64,000 nt of DNA from an uncultured Gammaproteobacteria bacterium (GTDB taxonomy: Bacteria; Pseudomonadota; Gammaproteobacteria; Steroidobacterales; UBA11654), in NCBI GenBank assembly GCA_902595845.1, contig CACJRN010000003.1, positions 62,001 to 126,000 of the forward strand, in the 5' to 3' direction. Positions 48,617 through 57,153 of this stretch are shown here, piece by piece (the stretch's first letter is position 1; each line of letters starts with the position of its first letter). The notes below the pieces were generated by a model. The model did no database searches, was not told where the DNA came from, and saw only the letters and a program-made list of their open reading frames with translations. Position numbers and translations under genes: made by a program.

Positions 48617-49704
48617 CAACCAGCAACATCTCTCCACACAAAATAGCGTGTTGCGAGAAAGAAACTAACGATTAACCAGACAACCACACCCAGTAGATTC
48701 AAATCAAAAGACAATAGACTCAAACCATCATTTGCAATACCCCTCAAACTTGATGCAATCACACTCAAAGGTAAAAATTCAGCAATTGGCTGGATGATTT
48801 CTGGCAATGAGCTAATTGGAAAAAATACACCTGAGAGTATTAATTGAGGGAAAGTAAATGAAGTCACAAGGGGTCTTATTGCCTCTTGGGTCTTTGCGAC
48901 GCTGCCAAAGCAGAATCCAAAGCATAAAAATACCAATGAGCCCAGCATAATCATTCCATACAATGAAACCAATCCCCCAGTGAGTTGGATATCGAGTACT
49001 AAGAGTGCAAACCAGAGTACAACTGACAACTGTATTAGGACAATAACTAACCTTGCTAAAACGATAGAAATAATGAAGTCTTTTGGCATGATTGGGGTCA
49101 CAAAAAGCCTTTTGAGGATTCCTCTCCTCCTGTATTCAACTAAATTAAATCCACTCCCAGCAATACTGAGATTCATTAACATGAACGCCAGCAGTCCTGG
49201 AATTAAAAAATCTATGTATCTTTGAGGTCTTGCCTTCATATCCACTATTTCAAGAGAGAACATGGCTTTATTGCCCCTCAACTCTCTTTCAATGGATAGA
49301 AGTGTTTTCTCAATAGAATCCTTGATTCCATCAAGTTGTCTCACCTGTGATGCATCCAGAATAAGATTGATTTTTCCTGACTGATTTTCATAATCAAATT
49401 TTTCTGGTATTTCAACGATGGCGATCAATTCTCCATCGATCAGTTGAGTACTTAGATCAGTCTCTAAACCCTCTACCACATCAAAGGTGTTATCTTGATC
49501 CAGTAAAGAAGTAAATGTGCTGGATAATTGATTTTGAGCCTTATCGAGAACACCCACTTTAATTGGATCTGGGTCACCACCTGTGAATAGAAATACTCCG
49601 ATGAATGCCATTGGAAAAAAAAGATTAAACAACATGGACTGAATGTCCCTAAGAAACATCTTAAGAAAAACCATGGCTAAGTGAATCTGTGACTCTGTAA
49701 ACAT
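48616..49704 (-). CDS. ABC-2 type exporter permease
   Basis: A 362-residue membrane protein with one N-terminal helix, a large extracytoplasmic domain (about residues 45-165, LILDASQVRQLDGI) and five C-terminal helices, the ABC2_membrane_3 layout of YhhJ/DrrB-like exporters. It includes the FVTPIMPKDFI coupling segment and LSGVFFPISSLPEIIQP. Paired with the ATPase gene 1 nt upstream. Substrate unknown; drug, lipid or small-molecule export are all compatible. Confidence 0.9.
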   Translation of the reverse strand: MFTESQIHLAMVFLKMFLRDIQSMLFNLFFPMAFIGVFLFTGGDPDPIKVGVLDKAQNQLSSTFTSLLDQDNTFDVVEGLETDLSTQLIDGELIAIVEIPEKFDYENQSGKINLILDASQVRQLDGIKDSIEKTLLSIERELRGNKAMFSLEIVDMKARPQRYIDFLIPGLLAFMLMNLSIAGSGFNLVEYRRRGILKRLFVTPIMPKDFIISIVLARLVIVLIQLSVVLWFALLVLDIQLTGGLVSLYGMIMLGSLVFLCFGFCFGSVAKTQEAIRPLVTSFTFPQLILSGVFFPISSLPEIIQPIAEFLPLSVIASSLRGIANDGLSLLSFDLNLLGVVVWLIVSFFLATRYFVWRDVAG

Positions 49705-49705
49705 A

Positions 49706-50470
49706 TCAGTCTCTCAAAGAATGTCCTGTTAAATTGAGGAAGACATCTTCAATGTTTCCAGTTAATGGGATATCAGAAGGTTCAGGTGCATATTTCTCAA
49801 TTAATGCTTTTGGTGTATCCTCAGCAATCAATTTGCCCTTGTCCATGATTGCAATCCGGTCACACAGATACTCTGCTTCTTCCATATTGTGTGTGGTCAA
49901 CACGATTGTCATACCAGAAGAATTGAGATCCTTTACCAAAGTCCATAAATTCCTTTTTGCTTGGGGATCAAGGCCTGTTGTTGGCTCATCTAAGAATAGT
50001 ATTTTGGGGTTATTAACCAGTGCGCAGGCAATTGAGAACCTTTGTCTTTGACCACCTGACAAGTGTTGGGTTTTTGCATTTGCTTTATCCAACAAATTTA
50101 CTTGATCCAATAGCTTCGAGTGATCGATGGTTGTTGAATAGAGTTTAGAAAATAAGGTAAGAAGCTCACTGAGGTCCAATTTATCAAAATACTCATTGCT
50201 TTGAAGTTGCACACCGATCACCTTCTTGACTGCATAAGGATCTTTGCTCACATCAATGCCATCGATGATCGCAAATCCATCATCAATTTCCTTTAGGCCC
50301 TCTAGCATCTCGAGAGTTGTGGTCTTTCCTGCTCCATTGGGGCCGAGTATTCCATAAACCTCCCCTTTCTTGATTCCAAGAGAGATATGATCGACTGCAT
50401 TGAATGTTTTCGATTTATCTCCTGGTAGCAGATAGGCTTTCTTTAAGTCTTTTACATCTATGATGTTCAT
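49706..50470 (-). CDS. ABC-2 type exporter ATPase
   Basis: A 254-residue nucleotide-binding protein with Walker A GPNGAGKTT, signature LSGGQRQRFS, Walker B ILFLDEPTTGLDP and switch histidine TTHNMEEAEYL. Sequence style is that of the DrrA/CcmA drug and antibiotic exporter family. Followed 1 nt later by its permease, then dusA, and preceded on the same strand by a 36-residue membrane peptide gene 39 nt away. Confidence 0.93.
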   Translation of the reverse strand: MNIIDVKDLKKAYLLPGDKSKTFNAVDHISLGIKKGEVYGILGPNGAGKTTTLEMLEGLKEIDDGFAIIDGIDVSKDPYAVKKVIGVQLQSNEYFDKLDLSELLTLFSKLYSTTIDHSKLLDQVNLLDKANAKTQHLSGGQRQRFSIACALVNNPKILFLDEPTTGLDPQAKRNLWTLVKDLNSSGMTIVLTTHNMEEAEYLCDRIAIMDKGKLIAEDTPKALIEKYAPEPSDIPLTGNIEDVFLNLTGHSLRD

Positions 50471-50509
50471 AATTTTCTGAATTTTAACTTCTATGAAGTC
50501 AAAATGAAA

Positions 50510-50620
50510 TCAATCATCCTTTGGATAACCATCATAAAAATGATGATTTTTAATTACACTGTACATATAGAGTATCAGGATTGTATTCAAGACTGTTAAT
50601 CCGAGTATCATTTCAAGCAT
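50510..50620 (-). CDS. Small 36-residue membrane peptide
   Basis: Begins MLEMILGLTVLNTILILYMY, a single membrane helix, and ends with a hydrophilic tail containing YDGYPKDD. The Shine-Dalgarno AGGAGG is a full consensus 6-7 nt before the ATG, which is the main reason to believe it. It is the first frame of the ABC exporter transcription direction and reads away from the palindromic operator. No homologue is known to me; it might be a transporter-associated small protein. Confidence 0.6.
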   Translation of the reverse strand: MLEMILGLTVLNTILILYMYSVIKNHHFYDGYPKDD

Positions 50621-50642
50621 TTTTACTCCTCCTAAATTAGTA

Positions 50643-50662
50643 GATTGGATAAATATCCAATC
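50643..50662. promoter_or_regulatory. Perfect palindromic operator in divergent promoter
   Basis: GATTGGATA-AA-TATCCAATC, a perfect 9-2-9 inverted repeat. It lies midway between the 36-residue peptide gene (minus) and the secreted-protein gene (plus) and covers the TTGGAT (50646-50651) that forms, with TATATT at 50669-50674 and a 17-nt spacer, the best plus-strand promoter. A bound dimer would block that promoter. The regulator is unknown. Confidence 0.65.
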
Positions 50663-50713
50663 ATTATGTATATTTTTATCAAGGGAGAGGTCTTTTTTTT
50701 TGGAGAAAAATAT

Positions 50714-51517
50714 ATGAAAAAATTAATAACGTTATCATTTTGTTTTATGTTTATTGTCTTATTGGGACAATTGGAAGCACAAAGTGCAGATGATGTGACA
50801 TTCGATGTCATTGGAGTCAAGCTCTATAATGAGTTCATACCATGTGTTGGTGGTCCAGACTTCAATCAAGAAAATGTCGATAAGATGATGAAAGGTTGGA
50901 GAGCTTTAAATATCTCTGACGATCTTTTGGGTGCATGGGGCTATGTTCCTGCAACTGATACCAGTCGATTTGATAATGGCTGGTGGGAACTCTCATGGGA
51001 GTCAAAACAAGCTGCTGATGCTGCTTGGGCTGAATGGGTTCAAGACGAAGAGGCAATGGCATTTCTTGCTGAAAATGAATCAGTGATGGTTTGCAATGGA
51101 GATGAAAGAGGATCTTGGGATTTTACTTTTCATAGGGATGTCTATTCTTTTGGGCCTATGTCAGAAGATGGATCATTCTTCACGGAATTTTTTCCATGCA
51201 AATACAACGCTGGAAAATCATCAGATGACTTAATGGAATCAATTGCACTGTATAACAAGTGGTTAGATGGATTAGATGCAACTAGTTTCTATGCATATGG
51301 AATATATGCTGGAGATGGAACAGATGAGCTGGCTGACTTTTGGTGGGGTAACTTTCATGAAAATTCAGATGGTGCTGCAGCAGGACAAGCTTCATGGTTA
51401 GAAACAGGAGGTGAAGCTAGAGCTTCATTGGAAGCTACAGCTACTTGCGACGTTCCTGAGTTATACAATTCTGGAGTTATTTATGATCCATCCGTTCCTG
51501 AATTCTCAAAATCATAA
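50714..51517 (+). CDS. Secreted protein with two copies of one domain, function unknown
   Basis: A 267-residue precursor from the ATG at 50714 (GGAG just upstream; a longer frame to 50645 runs through the promoter). Signal peptide about 1-24 (KKLITLSFCFMFIVLLG, cleavage near AQS). The mature protein is two homologous halves offset by 118 residues: EFIPC44 matches EFFPC162, GAWGY matches YAYGIY, GWWELSW matches FWWGNF, and C127 matches C245. Each half has two cysteines exactly 83 residues apart, suggesting one disulfide per domain. The size and alternating pattern suggest a dimeric alpha-beta barrel (Dabb/NIPSNAP-like) fold, inferred only. Followed by a strong terminator, so monocistronic. Confidence 0.75.
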   Translation: MKKLITLSFCFMFIVLLGQLEAQSADDVTFDVIGVKLYNEFIPCVGGPDFNQENVDKMMKGWRALNISDDLLGAWGYVPATDTSRFDNGWWELSWESKQAADAAWAEWVQDEEAMAFLAENESVMVCNGDERGSWDFTFHRDVYSFGPMSEDGSFFTEFFPCKYNAGKSSDDLMESIALYNKWLDGLDATSFYAYGIYAGDGTDELADFWWGNFHENSDGAAAGQASWLETGGEARASLEATATCDVPELYNSGVIYDPSVPEFSKS

Positions 51518-51535
51518 TTTAGAATAATTGGACAC

Positions 51536-51568
51536 AAAAAAAGCCTGCTCTTTGCAGGCTTTTTTTAT
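51536..51568. terminator. Bidirectional rho-independent terminator
   Basis: AAAAAGCCTGC / loop TCTTT / GCAGGCTTTTT followed by T residues, with an A run on the other side, so it can terminate both the plus-strand secreted-protein gene and the minus-strand tRNA-Glu, whose 3' end is only a few bases away. Confidence 0.9.
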
Positions 51569-51570
51569 TG

Positions 51571-51643
51571 CGTCCCCTAGGGGATTCGAACCCCTGTTGC
51601 CGCCGTGAAAGGGCGGTGTCCTAGGCCTCTAGACGAAGGGGAC
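51571..51643 (-). tRNA. tRNA-Glu (anticodon TTC)
   Basis: Cloverleaf folds fully: acceptor GTCCCCT/AGGGGAC, anticodon arm with loop CTTTCAC (TTC), T arm with GGTTCGAATCC. Near-identical to E. coli tRNA-Glu. The 3' CCA is not encoded (the next bases are CAA), so it must be added after transcription, unlike the tRNA-Ala below. Confidence 0.97.
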
Positions 51644-51700
51644 CCAAGAATATCAACAAAATTGAGATATTAGATGGGAAGTATATTTAAAAACTCAACA

Positions 51701-54430
51701 CTAATCCAATACTATAATCTCAACTTCTCCAAGACCTAAATTACGAATATCCTCTTCAATTATTGATAGGTCACCAACAATAAACCATGTCCATGCTTCA
51801 GGATCTAAGTATTTCTTCGCAGCAGCATTCACTTGATCAATTGTCACAGCATTATATTTTTGTGGTACTGCATTTAGGTAATCATCACTCCTATCAAATG
51901 TAACTAATCCAGATACTCCAGATAAAAGACTACCAAAGGTTTCAAATTGTCCATTTAAGCCAAGTATGATTTGTTGCTTGATTGGATCTAGCTCTTCATT
52001 TGAGGCTGGTCTCGAAGATAAATACTCACTATATTCTCTTTGAATTTCTTTAATTGAATCAATGGTTCGATCTGTCTGAACAGGAGCATAAACAAGCATT
52101 GGCCTTGGCCCTTTTCGTGAAGATAATCTTGCTCTAACACCATATGACCAACTCTTATCTTCTCTTAAGTTCATATTGAGTCTAGATGTAAAACTTCCTC
52201 CAATGACCCTGTTCATAAGATCAATATCAACTTCATCATCAGTTCCATTAGCAGGCAATAATTGCCCAGCAACAATCAAAGACTGAATAGCTCCTGGTTT
52301 ATCAAATAGATAAATCTTTCTCGTATTGGACTGATTTGAGACTTCATAGTTTAGAGGTTGTGTTTTATCCGCCTCACTTTTCCAGTTTCCAAATTTAGAT
52401 TCGAGTATAGGAAGTAGTTCTTCAAGATTGGTATTACCAATAACTACAATTGTAGAATTTTCTGGAGTTATCGTAGCTTCTTTATATCCAATCATCTCTT
52501 GTCTGGTCATCCATTGAATGGATTGTCTGGTCCCATCACCACTTGATGGTTTTCCATATGGATGGTCCTTGCCATACATTAATCCTGAAATTAGATTGGA
52601 AACTATTCCATTGGGTGTTGATAGTGATTGATCAATTGATGCCAGCCATCGTAATTTTTTACGATCAATTTCTGTCTGATCAAAAATTGGCTCATTAATG
52701 ACTTCTATCATTAGATCAAGTGACTCTGAAAAATTAGACTTTAGAGCTGAAAGTGTCACGCTCGATGAGTCCAATCCTGTGCTTGTATATAGGTCTGTCC
52801 CTAATTCGTCGAGCGCATCGCTCAATTCGAGCGAATTATATCTCTTGGTTCCTTCTGTCAGCATTGACATAGTAAAGCTTGCTAGGCCTGGCTTATCATT
52901 TGCATCAGACGCATGTCCTGAGCCAAGCAATAAACTTAAATTAACCATTGGAACATCGTTTCTTTCTGCAAATACTACACTGATACCATTGCTCAACTTC
53001 GCCCTTTGAATATCAGGTAGATTGAGCTTTGGAAATGTGTCAGGAAAAGGTAATCTTGACCGATCAGCCAAAGGCACCCTATCAAATGTAAGCTCCTCTT
53101 CAGGTTGCACGATAAGAACATAAGATCCGTCTGTAAGCCAATCAGAAGCTGTTTTTTGAATTTCTTGTTTCGAAGTGGAAAGCATATCCGAATAGAACCT
53201 ACTAAACCGGCCTGGGTCTCCTGTATAAACTTCAGAGTATGCAAGAAGATCTGATTTCCCTCCAAAACCTCCGATTCTCTGTAAGCCCTTGATGAAGGAA
53301 GATCTAATAGTGGTTTTGGTATTCTTAAGATTTTTAGAATTAGGTCCTTTCTTAATAAACTTAGTTAGCGTTTCGTCAATTGCATTTTCTAATTCCTCTA
53401 TAGAAACACCGTTTGCTAAGTCTGCAGCTATCCAAAATTGCCCAGCCAGTTCCCTATCATAATAAAATGATGAGACATTGGTTGCGAGCTGACGCTTATA
53501 GACTAATTCTTGATAAAGTGCTGAGTTTTTTCCACCTGTCAATAGTGCTGCAATCAATTCAAAATGTGGATGCTCTTGGGATCCAATCTCAGGAGTATTC
53601 CACACTTTATAAATTCGTGCGTTTGGAACACGATCATACATTATCTCTCTCTTTTCACCCGTGCGTTTAGCAATCCACTTTTTTTTCTTTATTGGAGAAG
53701 GTCCTGGAGGTATGTCTGCAAAATATTTATAAACCAACTCTTTTGCTTCTTGAAGGTTTATATCTCCTGCGAGCGAAAGGACTGCGTTATTTGGGCCATA
53801 GTAAGTCTTAAACCAATTTTGCACATCATCCATTGTTGCAGCATTCAGATCCTCCATTGATCCAATTGTGGTCCATGAGTAAGGATGCCCCTCAGGGAAG
53901 GTTGATTTTGAAGCCTGAAGAAATACTCTTCCGTATGGTTGATTTTCTCCTTGTCTCTTTTCATTTTGCACCACTCCTCTTTGCTCATCGAGCTTTTCTT
54001 GATCAACCACTCCGAGAAGGTGTCCCATGCGATCTGACTCCATCCATAAGGCAAGATCCAAAGCAGTGGTAGGCACATTTTGAAAGTAATTTGTTCTGTC
54101 ATTATTTGTTGTTCCATTCATATCTGTCGCACCGACTTTCTGAAAAGGAGCAAAATATTCATTGTTATAATTCTCAGTTCCATTGAACATCAAATGCTCA
54201 AACAAATGAGCAAAACCAGTTTTTCCTGGTAATTCATCTTTAGAGCCAACGTGATACCAAACATTGACAGCAACCACAGGAATCTTGCGATCCTCGTGAA
54301 CAATAACCCTGAGCCCATTCGGCAAAGTGAACTTATCATATTCTATTTCAGGCAATTCATCATTGGCAGAAATGGATAGAGAAAATAAAAGTGTAAGCGG
54401 AAAAATGAATATTCTTTTTATATTGTTCAT
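51701..54430 (-). CDS. M16 family zinc metalloprotease (two-domain, exported)
   Basis: A 909-residue pitrilysin-like peptidase from the ATG at 54430, with a signal peptide of about 22 residues (ending SISA). The inverted zinc motif HLFEH is at 75-79 in GFAHLFEHLMFNGTENY; the third ligand lies in the downstream DQEKLDEQRGVVQNEKR helix. The C-terminal half repeats the fold without the HxxEH motif (LLLGSGHASDANDKPGLAS), the inactive partner domain. Both halves are fused here, whereas many bacteria encode them as two genes. Likely periplasmic degradation of peptides. The longer frame to 54502 has no support. Confidence 0.92.
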   Translation of the reverse strand: MNNIKRIFIFPLTLLFSLSISANDELPEIEYDKFTLPNGLRVIVHEDRKIPVVAVNVWYHVGSKDELPGKTGFAHLFEHLMFNGTENYNNEYFAPFQKVGATDMNGTTNNDRTNYFQNVPTTALDLALWMESDRMGHLLGVVDQEKLDEQRGVVQNEKRQGENQPYGRVFLQASKSTFPEGHPYSWTTIGSMEDLNAATMDDVQNWFKTYYGPNNAVLSLAGDINLQEAKELVYKYFADIPPGPSPIKKKKWIAKRTGEKREIMYDRVPNARIYKVWNTPEIGSQEHPHFELIAALLTGGKNSALYQELVYKRQLATNVSSFYYDRELAGQFWIAADLANGVSIEELENAIDETLTKFIKKGPNSKNLKNTKTTIRSSFIKGLQRIGGFGGKSDLLAYSEVYTGDPGRFSRFYSDMLSTSKQEIQKTASDWLTDGSYVLIVQPEEELTFDRVPLADRSRLPFPDTFPKLNLPDIQRAKLSNGISVVFAERNDVPMVNLSLLLGSGHASDANDKPGLASFTMSMLTEGTKRYNSLELSDALDELGTDLYTSTGLDSSSVTLSALKSNFSESLDLMIEVINEPIFDQTEIDRKKLRWLASIDQSLSTPNGIVSNLISGLMYGKDHPYGKPSSGDGTRQSIQWMTRQEMIGYKEATITPENSTIVVIGNTNLEELLPILESKFGNWKSEADKTQPLNYEVSNQSNTRKIYLFDKPGAIQSLIVAGQLLPANGTDDEVDIDLMNRVIGGSFTSRLNMNLREDKSWSYGVRARLSSRKGPRPMLVYAPVQTDRTIDSIKEIQREYSEYLSSRPASNEELDPIKQQIILGLNGQFETFGSLLSGVSGLVTFDRSDDYLNAVPQKYNAVTIDQVNAAAKKYLDPEAWTWFIVGDLSIIEEDIRNLGLGEVEIIVLD

Positions 54431-54487
54431 AATATTGTGTGTATATAACTCAAATTTTTTAAGGACAATAATTGTAGAATAATTCGC

Positions 54488-55651
54488 ATGAAACAGCATC
54501 AAAAGAAATCGATTCCCACCTTAATTCTTATCTTAATAACATCGATATCCGTTCAAGCAGAAACCTCTGATTTATCTAAAAAGATTGATTCACTTTTTGG
54601 TGATCGCTCTGAAAAACCAGGATGTGCTGTCGGTGTAATTGAAAATGGAGAATACATTCATTCAGAAGGATATGGCCTCGCCAATCTCGAACATGAAATA
54701 CCAATCAGTAAAGATACTATCTTTAGGATCGGTTCTGTAAGTAAACAATTCACCACAATGGCTATTGCGATCCTAGAAGAAAAGGGACAACTGTCATTCG
54801 ATGATGAAATGAAAACACATATCCCTGACTTAATCGATTATGGGGAAGAAGTCACCATCAATCACATGATTCATCACTTCAGTGGTCTGGGAGACTATGA
54901 GTACATGGACTATCCGGGTCGTTTTAAAAATGCAGTAGGAGAAGAATTCAGATGGGGAAATGAAGACTATCTGACGAATGATGAGTTTCATGACCTGATC
55001 AAAACCTTGCCATTGATTAGAAAGCCAGAAAAAAAATTTCACTACAGTAATACAGGATATGTTTTGCTGGCACTAGTAGCAGAAAATGCCTCTGGAATGA
55101 GCCTTAGGAAACTTGCAGAAAATGAGATTTTTAATCCACTTGGCATGAATAATTCTTTTTTTAATGATGACGTGAACTTGCCTTTTAAAAATCGAGCTGA
55201 TGCTTACACGCCAATAAAAGAAGGATCTAATGAGTACAAAATAAATGTGACCAATCTCAGTTGGATTGGAGATGGCGGTGTTTATACTTCACTCAATGAC
55301 TTTATTAAATGGGATCAGAACTTCTATAAGAATAAACTCGGTAATGCCAATGAATCATTGATCCAAACAATGGAAATGACTTTTGAGGAAACAAAAGCGA
55401 TTAAAAGAAATCAAAAGATGGATAAAGAGAAGGAAAATGAGAATACTTATGCCTTTGCTCAAAATCTTGCCTTCTATAATGGCTACAAACGTTGGTCTCA
55501 CTCAGGGTCTTGGGTAGGATGGCTCGCACATTATGCTAGATTTCCAGACCTTAGTTTCTCAACAGTTGTTTTCTGCAATACAAATGAAATCGATGCAACC
55601 ATAATTGCCGATAAGGTGGTTGATATATATTTTAAAACTAAAGAGAAATAG
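54488..55651 (+). CDS. Exported serine hydrolase, beta-lactamase (class C/PBP-like) family
   Basis: A 387-residue protein with an N-terminal signal peptide (about 1-24, ending VQAE). The SxxK motif SVSKQF is near residue 84, the YxN motif YSN near 185, and HSGSW near the C-terminus replaces the KTG box. These identify the Pfam beta-lactamase fold used by esterases, D-peptidases and carboxypeptidases as well as true lactamases; antibiotic hydrolysis is not implied. Divergent from the M16 protease with a 57-nt spacer and possibly co-regulated with it. Confidence 0.88.
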   Translation: MKQHQKKSIPTLILILITSISVQAETSDLSKKIDSLFGDRSEKPGCAVGVIENGEYIHSEGYGLANLEHEIPISKDTIFRIGSVSKQFTTMAIAILEEKGQLSFDDEMKTHIPDLIDYGEEVTINHMIHHFSGLGDYEYMDYPGRFKNAVGEEFRWGNEDYLTNDEFHDLIKTLPLIRKPEKKFHYSNTGYVLLALVAENASGMSLRKLAENEIFNPLGMNNSFFNDDVNLPFKNRADAYTPIKEGSNEYKINVTNLSWIGDGGVYTSLNDFIKWDQNFYKNKLGNANESLIQTMEMTFEETKAIKRNQKMDKEKENENTYAFAQNLAFYNGYKRWSHSGSWVGWLAHYARFPDLSFSTVVFCNTNEIDATIIADKVVDIYFKTKEK

Positions 55652-55656
55652 TTTTT

Positions 55657-56808
55657 TTAAAAGGCGTTCTTGCCTGTGAGTGATCTGCCGACTGCTAATT
55701 GATGAATTGTTTCAGTTCCTTCATAAGTTACTACACTCTCTAGATTTAGCATATGCCTTATCGGAACGTACTCAGCGCTAATTCCTGATCCTCCAAGCAT
55801 GTCTCTACAGTCTCTCGCAACATCAAGCGCCATTCGTACGTTATTCCATTTTGCTAGCGAGACTTGTGTCGGATTCATTTGATCCATATCTTTTAACTGA
55901 CCCAATCTATATGAGAGAAGACTTGAGGTGACTATTCTTCTTTGCATATCAGCTAGTCTAATCTGAATTGCTTGATTTTCATCCAATGCACGATCAAATA
56001 ATATTCTGGATTGGGTATAGTCTAGAAGTTGCTCTAAACAAGACTCTGCAGCTCCTATCACACCCCAAGATATTCCATATCTGGCTTGAGTGAGACAGCT
56101 TAACGGGCCCTTTAATCCAATGACTCCAGGTAAGACATTTGCATCAGGAATCCTCATATTATCGAAGAATAGTTCTGAAGTTACAGATGCTCTAAGTGAA
56201 AACTTATTTTCAATCTTATTTGCAGTAAACCCATCCGTATCAGTTTCAACAATAAATCCTCTAACACCATCATCCGTATGTGCCCAAATTATAGCTACAT
56301 CCGCAATTGAACCATTTGTGATCCACATCTTGGATCCATTGATAACCCAATCATCCCCATCTTTCTTTGCGTGCGTATTCATATTGGCAGGATCCGAACC
56401 ACCTTGAGACTCAGTGAGCCCAAAACAGCCTATCGCCTCTGCTGAAGCCAGTTTTGGAAGCCATTCTTGTTTTTGCTCCTCACTACCAAAGGCATAAATT
56501 GGATACATCACTAAACTGCTTTGTACTGACACAAAGCTTCGCATTCCACTATCGCCTTTTTCCATCTCTTTACATATGAGGCCATAAATAATCGCATTCA
56601 TGCCTGGGCAGCCATATCCATCAATTGAGCTACCTAGAACGCCCAATTCTGCGAGTGGTTTTATTAGTTCAGACGGAAATGTATGCTTCTCAAAGCATTC
56701 TTGAATAACAGGATCAACCATATCTTTGACAAACCTAGAGACAGAGTCTTGAACAGCCTTCTCCTCTTCGCTTAGTAGTGAATTGATATCAAATAAATCA
56801 AGACTCAT
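55657..56808 (-). CDS. gcdH: Glutaryl-CoA dehydrogenase
   Basis: FAD enzyme that oxidises and decarboxylates glutaryl-CoA to crotonyl-CoA in lysine and tryptophan breakdown. The 383 residues have FGLTESQGGSDPANM (FAD-binding signature), KMWITNGSIADVAIIWA, RYGISWGVIGAAESCL (with the arginine typical of glutaryl-CoA binders) and the catalytic glutamate in VVTYEGTETIHQL. Other acyl-CoA dehydrogenases lack this arginine context. The electron-transfer flavoprotein genes are elsewhere. Confidence 0.9.
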   Translation of the reverse strand: MSLDLFDINSLLSEEEKAVQDSVSRFVKDMVDPVIQECFEKHTFPSELIKPLAELGVLGSSIDGYGCPGMNAIIYGLICKEMEKGDSGMRSFVSVQSSLVMYPIYAFGSEEQKQEWLPKLASAEAIGCFGLTESQGGSDPANMNTHAKKDGDDWVINGSKMWITNGSIADVAIIWAHTDDGVRGFIVETDTDGFTANKIENKFSLRASVTSELFFDNMRIPDANVLPGVIGLKGPLSCLTQARYGISWGVIGAAESCLEQLLDYTQSRILFDRALDENQAIQIRLADMQRRIVTSSLLSYRLGQLKDMDQMNPTQVSLAKWNNVRMALDVARDCRDMLGGSGISAEYVPIRHMLNLESVVTYEGTETIHQLAVGRSLTGKNAF

Positions 56809-56820
56809 GATAATTCCTTA

Positions 56821-57129
56821 CTATATTATGGCGTGCTTGCCCTGAATGATTTCTTTATACATCCTCCAATCACCTCTCAGGCTATATAAAGGAAAATAAA
56901 AGGTTGCCGGTTTATTTTTTTCAATAAAAAAGTGGCCTATCCATGCCCACCCATACCCAGATAAAAAAGCATAAAAAATATACTTGGGATCGAGTGAGGA
57001 AATAAAAATAATCATGAAGATAAAAAAGATCGATGTACCGATGAAATGAAGCAGTTTATTGTATTTATTCTTATGCTCATCAATATAGTAAGGATAGAAT
57101 TCCTCAAAATTTTTAAATTCTTTTTTCAT
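56821..57129 (-). CDS. Mpo1-like (DUF962) membrane protein
   Basis: A 102-residue protein with the family features EEFYPYYIDEHKNKYNKLLHFIGT near the N-terminus (His cluster), a membrane helix, and GYGWAWIGHFFIEKNKPATF followed by SLRGDWRMY. In yeast Mpo1 is an Fe-dependent dioxygenase in fatty acid alpha-oxidation of phytosphingosine; bacterial members are untested. Possibly a lipid-modifying enzyme. It lies 12 nt before gcdH. Confidence 0.85.
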   Translation of the reverse strand: MKKEFKNFEEFYPYYIDEHKNKYNKLLHFIGTSIFFIFMIIFISSLDPKYIFYAFLSGYGWAWIGHFFIEKNKPATFYFPLYSLRGDWRMYKEIIQGKHAII

Positions 57130-57153
57130 GATGGATATTCTATCAAATGATTT

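Noticed and set aside
50645-50713. Longer start for the secreted protein at 50645
   Set aside because: The extra residues cross the palindrome and the -10, destroy the signal peptide position, and lack a ribosome binding site; ATG 50714 has GGAG upstream.
53413-54117. Several opposite-strand frames inside the M16 protease gene
   Set aside because: No Shine-Dalgarno sequences and no recognisable protein features; typical shadows of a long gene.
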